Shown: in pieces, positions 38,091 to 47,031 of the stretch
How positions within the stretch are numbered: position 1 is the first letter of the stretch
Layout of the letters: every line of letters begins with the position of its first letter
Origin: Acidovorax temperans
Lineage (GTDB): Bacteria; Pseudomonadota; Gammaproteobacteria; Burkholderiales; Burkholderiaceae_C
Length of the DNA stretch: 64,000 nt
Direction: 5' to 3'
NCBI RefSeq assembly: GCF_006716905.1
Contig: NZ_VFPV01000003.1
Coordinates: forward strand, 62,001 to 126,000
Notes under the pieces: model-generated
Told to the model about the DNA's origin: nothing
What the model saw: only the letters and a program-made list of their open reading frames with translations
The model's database searches: none
Position numbers and translations under genes: made by a program

Positions 38091-38993
38091 ATGAACCTGC
38101 GCCATCTGGAGTACCTGCTGGCTGTGGCGGACACCGGTTCGTTCAGCCGCGCCGCGGAGCGGTGCCACATCACCCAGTCCGCCCTGAGTCGCAGCATCCA
38201 GACCCTCGAAGACGACCTCGGAGCACGTCTGATCGACCGAATGGGCAAGCGCAACGAGTTGACGCCGTTCGGCCAGACCGTTGCAAGCCGGGCGCGCCGC
38301 ATGGTGCTGGATGCCGTTGAGCTAAAACGCAGCGCACAGCTATTGCAAGAGGGCTACTTGGGGGTCATCCGCATTGGGCTCGGCGCGGGGCCTACTGCAC
38401 TGCTGATGCAGCCCTTTCTGCGTTACATGGCCTGCATGCATCCAAGAGTGCAGGTCAGCCTCGAATCAGGCCCCCCCGAGTTGCAGACCAACCGTTTGCG
38501 CGAACGTGGATTCGACGCACTGGTTGTGGATCTACGCAGCGTCACGCCAGCTGATGACCTGTTGATCGAAGATTTGGGTCAAATGCGCGGTGGTTTCATC
38601 TGTCGCGCGGGTCACCCCCTTACCAAACTCAACACCCCCATTACATTTGCACACCTCCAACGCTATCCGTTAGCGTCGACTTCACTCAATCCGGAGTTGG
38701 CACGTCTTCTGATCACCCGCTATGGGCCCGCAGCTGACCCCCAGGTCGCGGTGACCCTGCGCTGCAACGATATCAACAGTTTGCTACACGCGGTACACGG
38801 CAGTGACGCGGTGTTCCTCGGCCTCATCAGCCCCGCGCGTGAAGCCATCGCCAACGGTACCTTGGTGGAGTTGCCCATCACTCCGGCGTTGAACGAGGGC
38901 GCACACTTTGCGTTCGTTACCCTGGCCGACCGTACTGAAGCGCCTGCCATGGGAATTTTTCGCCAGTTTGTAGCCGAGCATCTGCATGACTGA
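38091..38993 (+). CDS. LysR-family regulator of the amidohydrolase cluster
   Basis: This 300-residue regulator has the LysR N-terminal helix-turn-helix (LEYLLAVADTGSFSRAAERC, ITQSALSRSIQTLEDDLG) and effector domain (GVIRIGLGAGPTALLMQPFL). It is divergent from the MHS transporter gene, 126 bp apart, so it is the likely activator of the transporter-amidohydrolase-glutaminase operon with an acyl amino acid as inducer. Length is normal. Confidence 0.9.
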   Translation: MNLRHLEYLLAVADTGSFSRAAERCHITQSALSRSIQTLEDDLGARLIDRMGKRNELTPFGQTVASRARRMVLDAVELKRSAQLLQEGYLGVIRIGLGAGPTALLMQPFLRYMACMHPRVQVSLESGPPELQTNRLRERGFDALVVDLRSVTPADDLLIEDLGQMRGGFICRAGHPLTKLNTPITFAHLQRYPLASTSLNPELARLLITRYGPAADPQVAVTLRCNDINSLLHAVHGSDAVFLGLISPAREAIANGTLVELPITPALNEGAHFAFVTLADRTEAPAMGIFRQFVAEHLHD

Positions 38994-39343
38994 GAGCCCC
39001 TTGTGGGCCACGCTAAATCTTCCAAGAGCCTTGGTTCAAAGTCTTTTTGGAGTTGCACGAGTCCTTTGCTGGGTTGGGATGCAAGGCACGGGGCGCTGCG
39101 TACAGCTCGGCTATCCACAAGCGCCGTAACGCCGCAGACCGCCCGGCAAGGCAATTGCCCAGAGGGTTGGGTGAAATCGGGCCGATGAATTTGGAGTTTT
39201 GGCACCCCCCGATGCTTGCCCAAGCGGTCGCTCGCCAAAAATTGACCAGCAGTTGGAACGAGTCGGCTGCTGCAAACCGTCGTGTCACACAAGCCGGCCA
39301 CCAGAAAACCGGCTGCTGGACCATGGCCGACAGTGCTACATAT
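38994..39343. other. Intergenic block of unknown nature
   Basis: 350 bp. On the minus strand 39013-39324 is open for 103 codons (FWWPACVTRRFAAADSFQLL; LHPNPAKDSCNSKKTLNQGS). The composition looks protein-like but I do not recognise a domain. I have a weak memory of similar short hypothetical proteins in Acidovorax, which would make it a repeated element. No promoter or terminator is clear. Confidence 0.35.
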
Positions 39344-39847
39344 TCAGTCGGGCAAACACATGCAACCGGGAATATCAGCCCTCGAGCCCCACAACTGCCC
39401 CCCCCGCGCCAGCGCCACCGCCATCGCCACCGCGTTCGTAGGGTGCGCCACGCAATCCGTGCTCCAGAACTCTCCCGCCCCTGCCGCGTGCAGCGCGGCC
39501 AGGGCCTCTGCGTCGATCAGCGCGTGCGTCACCGCCACGTCCACCGAGGCAGCACCGTCCTGCAGCAGCAGCCGCGCCGCCTGGGCCAGGGTGTGGCCGG
39601 TGCTGGCCATGTCGTCGAGCAGCACCACCGCCCTGCCCTGCACGGCCACGGGTGGCAGGTGGATGGTGACGCTGCGGTCGCCGTGGCGCTCCTTGGTGCA
39701 CACGGCGTGCTCCAGGCCGTGGCGCGCGGCTGCCTGGGCCACCCATTGGGCAGATTCGCCGTCGGGACCCATCAGCAGCGCGCCGGGGCGCTGCTGCACG
39801 ATCCAGTCGGCCAGCAGCGGCGCGCGATCTGCATCAAGATTCTGACC
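39344..39847 (-). pseudogene. Ribose-phosphate pyrophosphokinase-like protein, 5'-truncated
   Basis: About 167 codons of a phosphoribosyltransferase-fold protein that matches the second half of PRPP synthetase-like enzymes: RAPLLADWIVQQRPGALLMG, then the PRPP loop VVLLDDMASTGHTL and VTHALIDAEALAALH. The frame opens only about five bases from the stop codon of the sugar dehydrogenase gene, and codons before QNLDADRAP are unrelated. No start codon fits a complete domain, though a GTG at 39799 could make 151 residues. The N-terminal half has been lost by deletion. The end (WGSRADIPGCMCLPD) also looks atypical. Confidence 0.7.
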
Positions 39848-39851
39848 CCGC

Positions 39852-41015
39852 TCACAGGGGCTGCAGGCGCAGCAACCGGCCCTGCGGGCTATCGGTCACC
39901 ATATAAAGAAGGCCATCGGGGCCCTGCCGCACATCGCGAATGCGCTCGCCATTGCCTTGCAGCAGCTTTTCCTCGCGCTGCACCTTGCCGCCCGCCACCT
40001 CCAGGCGGTGCAGGATGCCAAACTTGAGCGATCCGACAAACAGGCTGCCCTGCCACGCCGTGCCGTAGCGCATGCTGGTCAGGAACGCCATGCCCGAGGG
40101 GGCGATGGACGGTGTCCACTGGTGCAGCGGCTGTTCCATTCCGGCGCGGGCTGTGCCTTCGCCCATCTTGCCGCCGCCATAGTTCTCACCGTAGGTAATC
40201 ACGGGCCAGCCGTAGTTGCGCCCGGGGTGGGGCAGATTGATTTCGTCGCCGCCCTGCGGGCCATGTTCGTGCATCCACAGCTTGCCGTCGGGGCCCATGG
40301 TGGCGCCCTGGGGGTTGCGGTGGCCGTAGCTCCAGATCTCGGGCAACGCGCCGGGCTGCTTCACGTAGGGGTTGTCTGGCGGCACCGCTCCATCGGGGGT
40401 GATGCGGATGACCTTGCCGTGGTGGTTGTCGAGCTTTTGGGCGTCGTCCTTGCGGTGGTAGCGCTCGCCCAACGCCACAAACAGGTTGCCATCACTGGCC
40501 TGGGCAATGCGGCAGCCAAAGTGCAGCGCGCTCTCCACCCTGGGCCGCTGGCTGAAGATGACGCGCACGTCCTGCAGGCTGCTGGCATCTGCCGACAAGG
40601 TGGCGCGCGCCACCGCCGTGCTGTTGCCCGCCGCGCCACCCGCTGCAGGCTCGGCAAAACAGAAATAGATACGGCGGGTGCGGGCAAAATCGTTGTCGGT
40701 CACCACGTCCAGCAGACCGCCCTGCCCGCCCGCTGCCACCGGCGGCACCCCTGCCAGCGCAGGCCCCACCTGCCCCGCTGCGCTGACCACGCGCAGGCGC
40801 CCCGGGCGCTCAGTCACCAAAAACTGCCCGCCGGGCAAAAAGGCCACCGCCCAGGGATGCACCAGACCGGTGGCGACCGGCACCAGCGACACCGCTGGCG
40901 CAGGGACGGCCGCATCTTGGGCATGGGCGCCGGTCTGTACGCTCGTTACTATCAAAAATAGAGCTACCAGCGCTTTGTGCACTGGCGCTACCGGCCGATT
41001 TGATCTCCAATCCAT
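39852..41015 (-). CDS. PQQ-dependent sugar (aldose) dehydrogenase, secreted
   Basis: This 387-residue six-bladed propeller enzyme is of the soluble glucose dehydrogenase / YliI (Asd) family and oxidises aldose sugars in the periplasm with PQQ. Blocks: GLVHPWAVAFLPGGQFLVTE, GGQGGLLDVVTD, HFGCRIAQASDGNLFVALGE, SYGHRNPQGATMGPDGKLW, EHGPQGGDEINLPHPGRNYG. The start MDWRSNRPVAP gives a signal peptide with a core of KALVALFLIVTSVQTGAHAQ. That core is encoded by a copy of the dispersed palindrome (40949-41004). The next gene downstream on this strand is a truncated PRPP synthetase-like fragment. Confidence 0.9.
   Translation of the reverse strand: MDWRSNRPVAPVHKALVALFLIVTSVQTGAHAQDAAVPAPAVSLVPVATGLVHPWAVAFLPGGQFLVTERPGRLRVVSAAGQVGPALAGVPPVAAGGQGGLLDVVTDNDFARTRRIYFCFAEPAAGGAAGNSTAVARATLSADASSLQDVRVIFSQRPRVESALHFGCRIAQASDGNLFVALGERYHRKDDAQKLDNHHGKVIRITPDGAVPPDNPYVKQPGALPEIWSYGHRNPQGATMGPDGKLWMHEHGPQGGDEINLPHPGRNYGWPVITYGENYGGGKMGEGTARAGMEQPLHQWTPSIAPSGMAFLTSMRYGTAWQGSLFVGSLKFGILHRLEVAGGKVQREEKLLQGNGERIRDVRQGPDGLLYMVTDSPQGRLLRLQPL
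40949..41004. repeat. Dispersed palindrome, copy 9, codes a signal peptide core
   Basis: CTATCAAAAATAGAGCTACC then AGCGCTTTGTGCACTGGCGC. It is in frame with the sugar dehydrogenase and supplies residues of its signal peptide. Confidence 0.7.
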
Positions 41016-41211
41016 GCCTTCCACCTCCTTGGATTCCCCGGCCATGCGTTCCATCCGGCACCAGCGCGGTACAGCGTGCGCATGGCGCGCATGTGTCAAG
41101 CGGCAGTTGCCTGGGAAAAGGCTGGAACCACCGGTTTATCTGAATGAAATCAACAGCTTGTAAGACCGATTATTTTTGATAAATGACCATATCGTGTTAC
41201 CCTTCGCCCCC

Positions 41212-41796
41212 ATGTCCAAATGGTTATGCATCCTTATCCTTGCCTGCGCAACCGCAGCGCACGCTGCCCCCCAAGGCACCAATTCTGACGATATGGACCG
41301 CTTGCTCGCGGACAAAGGGCTTCTCACACGACTCGAAGACGTGAGCCACAAGGTGGCAGACAAGGCTCAGACCGTTGCCGGCCGTGCGGGCGACTTGGTG
41401 GTCAACGCCATGGGCTTTTTGGGCGTGCCCTACAAGCGCGGTGGCAATAGTGCAGAAACCGGTTTTGATTGCAGCGGCTTTGTCCGGGCGATCTATCAGC
41501 AAACCGTGGGTTTGGTCTTGCCCCGCCGTGCAGACCAGCAAGCGGCTTCCACCCAGGTGATCGACAAGAAAGAACTGCAGCCGGGCGACCTGGTTTTTTT
41601 CAACACCATGCGCCGCACCTTCAGCCACGTAGGCATCTATGTGGGCGACGGCAAGTTCATCCATTCCCCCCGCAGTGGCTCAGAAGTGCGCGTGGAAGAC
41701 ATGCGCCAAAGTTACTGGCAGCGCCGCTTTGATGGCGCCCGCCGGGTCACGCCTGCGGCTGGCACCCAGGTCGGCCAGGTGGACGACATCAAATAA
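41212..41796 (+). CDS. NlpC/P60-family peptidoglycan hydrolase, secreted
   Basis: This 194-residue protein starts MSKWLCILILACATAAHA, a signal peptide, followed by a short helical stretch and the NlpC/P60 domain. The catalytic Cys is in GFDCSGFVRAIYQQ, the His in TFSHVGIYVGDGKFIHSP, and AIYQQTVGLVLPRRADQQ is typical. It probably cuts between D-glutamate and diaminopimelate in cell-wall peptides. It is monocistronic and divergent from the sugar dehydrogenase gene. Confidence 0.92.
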   Translation: MSKWLCILILACATAAHAAPQGTNSDDMDRLLADKGLLTRLEDVSHKVADKAQTVAGRAGDLVVNAMGFLGVPYKRGGNSAETGFDCSGFVRAIYQQTVGLVLPRRADQQAASTQVIDKKELQPGDLVFFNTMRRTFSHVGIYVGDGKFIHSPRSGSEVRVEDMRQSYWQRRFDGARRVTPAAGTQVGQVDDIK

Positions 41797-41880
41797 GCAG
41801 TTACAGGCGGCTTGCGGGCCGCCTTGGTTTTCGCGCTATCCCGGTCGTTGCAAAATGGGCGCTCTACGTTTGAGCGCCCT

Positions 41881-42285
41881 ATGACCTTTCCCCTCCCTCC
41901 TTTCAAAACATTTCCAGCAATCGCCTGGTGCATTGCCCTGGCCGGGTTGAATTGCGCCGTGCCCGCTGCGGCCGAGTCGCCCATGCACACGGATGACGCG
42001 GGCACCCTTGCTCAGGGCACGATGAAGCTGGAAGCCGTTGCGTTCCGTGACGACAAGACCCGGGGCGTGGATCTGGTGGTGGGCGCAGGCGTTCTTCCAG
42101 GTCTGGAGATGGAAGCTGTGCTGGGCCGCGCCAAAGACAAGCAGTACGAACCCGCCACCACCTACCGGGGCCTGGGCTTTGGGCTGAAATGGGTGCCTTT
42201 GCAAAGCGACACTGGCTGGTCTGCAGGCGGGCGGCTGGATTGGGGGCGCACACGGGTGCGGGACGATGCCACCCCCGGGCGCTGA
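41881..42285 (+). pseudogene. Outer-membrane or periplasmic protein, 3'-truncated
   Basis: 134 codons with a signal peptide (IAWCIALAGLNCAVPAAAES), then MHTDDAGTLAQGTMKLEAVA, VDLVVGAGVLPGLEMEAVLG and YRGLGFGLKWVPL. The alternating strand pattern resembles the start of a beta-barrel outer-membrane protein of the transporter/phenol-degradation type. It stops abruptly (RVRDDATPGR), where sequence belonging to the helicase gene begins. The 3' two thirds are missing. I cannot name the family with certainty. Confidence 0.6.
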
Positions 42286-45043
42286 TCGGGCGGCGGTGGT
42301 TCAGTCGTGGGTGCAGGCGCTGCGCGATGGAGCCAACGCCGCTCAATTGCGGGCCATGGCCCCGCTGACGGACAGCGAAGCCGCGCAGGTGATGGCGTTG
42401 ATGCGAAGCGCTGCCCCCGCAGTGGCGCACTCGGGCGGCGCCGCTTCCTCAGACGTGGCCCCAGGCCAGTTCCGCCCCCGGCTCACTTTGATGACCCTGG
42501 GCCGTGGCGATGGCTTGCTGGGCATGCAACCCCAGGGCAAGCTGGGCCCGCGCGGCGACAGCGTGACGCTGGTGCAGATCGACTGGACGTACCGCACCGA
42601 CAGTGGCGCCACCTGGGCTACGCCTGCTCCCACGTCCGTTCTGGGCGCCCGCCCTGCCCAAGTCCAGGAATTGTTCGACACCGGTGGCCCCGTGCTGCGC
42701 ATGCAGCGCAACCTGGCGGCCGAGGCCGACGCCATGGACCGCGTGTGGGATCTGGGCCTGGTCCCCGTGGACCCCGCCAAGCTGCAATGGCGCCACCGCG
42801 CCGCCGCCAGCAGCCTGGGCCCCGTGTGGACGCTGGCGCAGGAGGCGCAGTTTGGCGACTTCTGGGCCGACGTGGTGCCCCAGCTGCGCACCGAAGGCTG
42901 GAGCGTGGTGGTGTGCCCCGGCTTTGCGCACGAAAGCGTGCCCGTGCAGCGCTGGAAGCTGCACATTGCCCCCGACACTGGCGAAATACTGGGCAAGGAG
43001 GTGGATGGCCCGCTAGCCGCGCGCGCGCGCCCCGTGCAAAAGCTCATGCTGCCCGAGCGCGAAGGCGCCTGGCTGCTGACGCTGGGCATCGAGATCGACG
43101 GCGAAACCCTGGACCTGGCGCCGCTGCTGGCCGACCTGCTGCGCCGCGATGCCCGCTGGCTGAACGCGCAGCAGATGGCCGCCATCGACGATATCGCCAT
43201 CATTTCGCTGCGCGCACCCGGCGGCAAACGCATCGACGCGCCCGCCGGGCCGCTCAAGGCCATCGTGGGCGCCATGGTGGACCTGCTGACCGACCCGACC
43301 CGTAACCAGCGCAAGGATGGCGATCCGCTGCACTTGGGCGCGTGGGAGGCCCGCCGCATCGAGGCCCTGCGCGCCGGGCTGGTGCAAGCCCACCGTGTGG
43401 GCACCGTGAATGGCTGGAGCAACGACTGGCAGCTGCAGGGCGATGCGGGCCTGGCCCACCTGGCCCAGCGCCTGCGCCGCATCGGCACGCCCCAGCCGGT
43501 GGCAGCGCCGCAGGGGCTGCAAGTGCAACTGCGCCCCTACCAATTGGAGGGCCTGGCCTGGCTGCAATACCTGCGCGAGCAAGGCCTGGGCGGCATCTTG
43601 GCCGACGACATGGGCCTCGGCAAGACCGCGCAGGCCCTGGCCCATGTGCTAGCCGAGAAGGAAGCGGGCCGGCTCACCCGCCCCGCGCTGGTGGTGCTGC
43701 CCACTTCGCTGCTCTTCAACTGGCAGGCCGAGGCTGCGCGCATGGCGCCCGGCCTGCGCGTGCTGGCGCTGCATGGTGCCGACCGTGCCAAACGCTACCC
43801 ACACATTGCAGACCACGACCTGGTGCTCACCACCTACCCCCTGCTTTGGCGCGATGTGGAGGCGCTGGCCGCGCAGCCCTTTCACCTGCTGATCCTGGAC
43901 GAAGCGCAGATGGTGAAAAACGCCGGCAGCCGCAGCGCCCGCGCCCTGCGCAAGCTGCAGGCACCGCACCTGCTGTGCCTGACGGGCACGCCGCTGGAGA
44001 ACCACCTGGGCGAGCTGTGGGCACAGTTTGACTTTTTGATGCCCGGCTTTCTGGGCGATGTGCGCAGCTTCAACGCCCGCTGGCGCAAGCCCATCGAGGA
44101 AAACGGCGAAACCCTGCGCGCCCAGTTGCTGGCCCAGCGCGTGCGCCCCTTCATCCTGCGCCGCCGCAAGCAGGACGTGGCCACCGAACTGCCCCCGCGC
44201 ACCGAAACCATCCTGCGCGTGCAGCTGCAAGGCAAGCAGCGCGAGCTGTACGAGGCCGTACGCACCACCTCCGACAAGCAGGTGCGCCGCGCACTGGAGC
44301 GGCAAGGCTTTGAAGGCTCGCAAATCGCCATCCTGGACGCGTTGCTCAAGCTGCGCCAGGTCTGCTGCGATCCTCGCCTCGTCAAAGGAACGACGAAGAC
44401 CGCCCACACCATGGAGCGCGCCAAGCTCGAACTGCTGGCCGACCTGTTGCCCGCCCTGGTCGATGAAGGCCGCCGCGTGCTGGTGTTCTCGCAGTTCACC
44501 GAAATGCTGGCGCTGGCGGCCGAGATGCTCGACACCCTGGCCCTGCCCTACCTCACGCTCACTGGCCAGACCCCGCCGCGCGAGCGTGGGGCCGTGGTGA
44601 AGCGCTTTCAGGCGCAGGACGAAACCAGCGCGCCCATTTTGCTGGCCAGCCTGAAGGCCGGCGGCGTGGGGCTGAACCTGACGGCGGCCGACACCGTGAT
44701 CCACCTCGACCCCTGGTGGAACCCTGCGGTGGAAGAGCAGGCCACCGCCCGCGCCCATCGCATCGGGCAAGGCCAGCCTGTGTTCGTCTACAAACTGGTG
44801 GTGGAAGGCAGCATTGAAGAACGCATGCTGGAACTGCAGGAGCGCAAGGCCGCGCTGGCGCATGGCGTGCTGGGCCACGATGCCGAGGGCGCGGTGAAGT
44901 TCAGCGAGGCCGACCTGCACGCGCTGCTGGCGCCATTGACCGAGCCCGCCAACAACCCGCTGGGCATTCCAGGCGACGATGCACTGCGCTGGGGCGGCAC
45001 CGGCCAGCGGCGGCCTCGGCCGCTGCAGCCGCCCGAAAATTAG
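42266..45043 (+). CDS. SNF2-family helicase/ATPase, probably N-terminally truncated
   Basis: The frame encodes 925 residues. The ATPase core has Walker A in LADDMGLGKTAQALAHVLAE (about residue 447), motif II LILDEAQMVKN (about 545), LTGTPLENHLGELWAQFDF, and the second lobe RVLVFSQFTEML, LKAGGVGLNLTAADTVIHLD and QATARAHRIGQGQPV. It translocates on double-stranded DNA in remodelling or repair. Relatives commonly have a SWIM zinc finger at the N-terminus, not seen here. The apparent ATG at 42266 lies inside the truncated upstream gene in another frame, so the native start has been deleted. Translation from here has no good ribosome binding site. Confidence 0.85.
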   Translation: MPPPGADRAAVVQSWVQALRDGANAAQLRAMAPLTDSEAAQVMALMRSAAPAVAHSGGAASSDVAPGQFRPRLTLMTLGRGDGLLGMQPQGKLGPRGDSVTLVQIDWTYRTDSGATWATPAPTSVLGARPAQVQELFDTGGPVLRMQRNLAAEADAMDRVWDLGLVPVDPAKLQWRHRAAASSLGPVWTLAQEAQFGDFWADVVPQLRTEGWSVVVCPGFAHESVPVQRWKLHIAPDTGEILGKEVDGPLAARARPVQKLMLPEREGAWLLTLGIEIDGETLDLAPLLADLLRRDARWLNAQQMAAIDDIAIISLRAPGGKRIDAPAGPLKAIVGAMVDLLTDPTRNQRKDGDPLHLGAWEARRIEALRAGLVQAHRVGTVNGWSNDWQLQGDAGLAHLAQRLRRIGTPQPVAAPQGLQVQLRPYQLEGLAWLQYLREQGLGGILADDMGLGKTAQALAHVLAEKEAGRLTRPALVVLPTSLLFNWQAEAARMAPGLRVLALHGADRAKRYPHIADHDLVLTTYPLLWRDVEALAAQPFHLLILDEAQMVKNAGSRSARALRKLQAPHLLCLTGTPLENHLGELWAQFDFLMPGFLGDVRSFNARWRKPIEENGETLRAQLLAQRVRPFILRRRKQDVATELPPRTETILRVQLQGKQRELYEAVRTTSDKQVRRALERQGFEGSQIAILDALLKLRQVCCDPRLVKGTTKTAHTMERAKLELLADLLPALVDEGRRVLVFSQFTEMLALAAEMLDTLALPYLTLTGQTPPRERGAVVKRFQAQDETSAPILLASLKAGGVGLNLTAADTVIHLDPWWNPAVEEQATARAHRIGQGQPVFVYKLVVEGSIEERMLELQERKAALAHGVLGHDAEGAVKFSEADLHALLAPLTEPANNPLGIPGDDALRWGGTGQRRPRPLQPPEN

Positions 45044-45054
45044 GTTTTTTTCGC

Positions 45055-45104
45055 CCCCAGCGCTTTACTGACAAGCGCAGCAAGCTATCAATAAGATAGC
45101 AAAT
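45055..45104. repeat. Dispersed palindrome, copy 10
   Basis: CCCCAGCGCTTTACTGACAA then GCGCAGCAAGCTATCAATAA. It lies just after the helicase stop. Confidence 0.7.
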
Positions 45105-45160
45105 CTGCAGCGCGGGCGACGGAAACCCTACTGCCGCGATGGCGCGGCCTGAGCGGTACC

Positions 45161-46420
45161 ATGTGCGCCCGCCCCAATGTGGTGCGCCACGGCGGCAAGC
45201 GTTCGTCCCTCCCCCAGCCTTCCTGCTCTTCGTTTCAAGTGCACAAAAGAATAAACGCCTGGTTCCACACCAGGGTGTTGAGCAACACCCTTTCCCTATC
45301 GAGCAGTGAGCGGTGGAAAGCCAGCCTGGGTGCACTGCTGTGCCTAGCGGCCTGCGGGTTGCTGCTGCGCAGCCTGCCGCTGGACGCGCATTGGCTGCTG
45401 GCGCCCGTGGGGGCCAGTGTGGTCATTCTGTTTGTGCAGTTTCACAGCCCGCTGGCCCAGCCGTGGCCGCTGCTGGGCAGCTACCTGATTGCCACCGCTA
45501 CGGGGTTGGCCTGCTCGCACTGGGTTACCCAGCCCATTTTGGCGGCCGCCCTGGCGGTGGCGCTGACCATCTGGCTCATGGCCTGGCTCAATTGCGTGCA
45601 CCCGCCGGGGGGCGCGCTGGCGTTGTTGCTGGTGCTCAACGGCCCGTATTCCAACGCCGACATGGTGTCGGTGGCTGAGCTGATTGTCGTCAACGCAGGC
45701 ACCCTGCTGCTGGTGGCGCTGCTCATCAACCGCATGCTGCTGCGCCGCCGCTACCCACACAGCAACACCCCGCCCGGCCCCAGCCACCGCACGCAAGACC
45801 GGCCGCCGATTGAGCGCATGGGGCTGAACCACACGGATCTGGAAAGCGCCGTCAAAACGCTCAACACCTTTGTGGACGTGCAAGAGGACGAGCTGGTCGA
45901 GATCTACAACCTGGCGGTGGACCACGCCTTTGGCCGCCATGTGGCACTGACCTGCGCCGACATCATGTCGCGCGATGTGATCACCGCCCACTTCGACACC
46001 GAGCTGGCCCAGGTCTGGAGGCTGTTGCGCCAGCACAAGATCAAATCCCTGCCCGTGGTGGACCGGTTTGAGCGGGTGATCGGCATCGTCACGGTGGCTG
46101 ATTTTCTGCGCCAGATTGACCGCCAGGCCACCCCCAAAGACCTGGCCACGCGGATTCAGGTGCTGCTCAAACGCACTCCGGGCCTGTTTGCGCAAAAGCC
46201 GGAAGTGGTGGGCCAGATCATGAGCGCCAACGTTTTCACGGCCACGCCGCAGACGCCCTTGTCGGAGCTGATTCGCCAGATCTCGCAGCGTGCCCTGCCC
46301 CATGTGCCGGTGGTGGATGAACAGCGCAAGGTGGTGGGCATGGTCACGCAGTCGGACCTGCTGGTGGCGCTGTACAAGAGCATTGCACTGGGGCAGGCCA
46401 GCCAGGCGGCCAAGCTGTAG
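45161..46420 (+). CDS. HPP-family membrane protein with two CBS domains
   Basis: This 419-residue protein has an N-terminal HPP domain of four or five membrane helices (GASVVILFVQFHSPLAQPWP, with the signature in LNCVHPPGGALALLLVLNG) and two cytoplasmic CBS domains (ADIMSRDVITAHFDTELAQV, IKSLPVVDRFERVIGIVTVA; QIMSANVFTATPQTPLSELI, VPVVDEQRKVVGMVTQSDLL). HPP proteins have been linked to nitrite transport in plastids; CBS domains bind adenine nucleotides. It probably is an energy-sensed channel or transporter. The first 45 residues before the first helix are poorly conserved, so the start could be later. Confidence 0.88.
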   Translation: MCARPNVVRHGGKRSSLPQPSCSSFQVHKRINAWFHTRVLSNTLSLSSSERWKASLGALLCLAACGLLLRSLPLDAHWLLAPVGASVVILFVQFHSPLAQPWPLLGSYLIATATGLACSHWVTQPILAAALAVALTIWLMAWLNCVHPPGGALALLLVLNGPYSNADMVSVAELIVVNAGTLLLVALLINRMLLRRRYPHSNTPPGPSHRTQDRPPIERMGLNHTDLESAVKTLNTFVDVQEDELVEIYNLAVDHAFGRHVALTCADIMSRDVITAHFDTELAQVWRLLRQHKIKSLPVVDRFERVIGIVTVADFLRQIDRQATPKDLATRIQVLLKRTPGLFAQKPEVVGQIMSANVFTATPQTPLSELIRQISQRALPHVPVVDEQRKVVGMVTQSDLLVALYKSIALGQASQAAKL

Positions 46421-46437
46421 CCGCCCGGCGCTAGCGT

Positions 46438-47005
46438 TCAGCCTGGGGTACGCAGCCGCACCCACATCGTGCGCCCCATGCGCACCAAAAGGTTGCCGCC
46501 AACGCCCCCAAACGCCAGGGCCAGCCCCAACTGCAAGGCCAGCAGCCCAGGTCGAAGGCTGCGGTCCACGATCGACTCGGTGGGCTGCGCGGGGTTAACC
46601 CACACCGGCACCGGTGTGCCTGTGCGCTGCGCGGCTTCCAGCCTTTCGCCCAGTTGTTGGTAATACAGGCTGGCGTTGCCATTGCCTATGTGCAGTGATG
46701 CTCGCTGCCCACGGTATTCCTGGCCCGCCACGGTGTAGCGAAAGCGCACCTCCAGCGCCCTCTTGCCTACGCTCCCACAGGGCGGCGGCAGATTCAACGA
46801 TGGCCGGGGTGGCCTGCCACTGCTGGGCGCGGGCCCAGTCCACCAGCGTGGGGGTCACACCGAACAGCAGCAGGCTGAGCCCAAGCACCACAAAGGGCAG
46901 CATGAACAGCGCCGCCAGGCCGAGCTTGAGCGGCGAGGAAGTCTCCCCCGCGTGAGAAGGATTTGTGCTGGCGAGGGGCGTGGCGGGGGTGGATGTGCGA
47001 GACAT
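46438..47005 (-). pseudogene. DUF3592-like membrane protein, frameshifted
   Basis: The 5' part from ATG 47005 reads MSRTSTPATPLASTNPSHAG, a helix LGLAALFMLPFVVLGLSLLL, then WQATPAIVESAAALWE. The frame is lost near 46765-46775 and the rest continues in another frame: KRALEVRFRYTVAGQEYRGQ, then QRTGTPVPVWVNPAQPTESI and a second helix to the stop at 46438. Together they form a normal DUF3592 protein of about 188 residues, with the YxVxGxxY and VxxNPxxP patterns. One indel separates the halves, so either a recent mutation or a sequence error. Function unknown. Confidence 0.78.
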
Positions 47006-47031
47006 GGGGCTGGAGAGAGGATGAATGGCTG

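Noticed and set aside
45161-45300. Late alternative start of the HPP-CBS protein
   Set aside because: The first 45 residues are weakly conserved, but no later ATG with a good ribosome binding site precedes the first helix, so ATG 45161 was kept.
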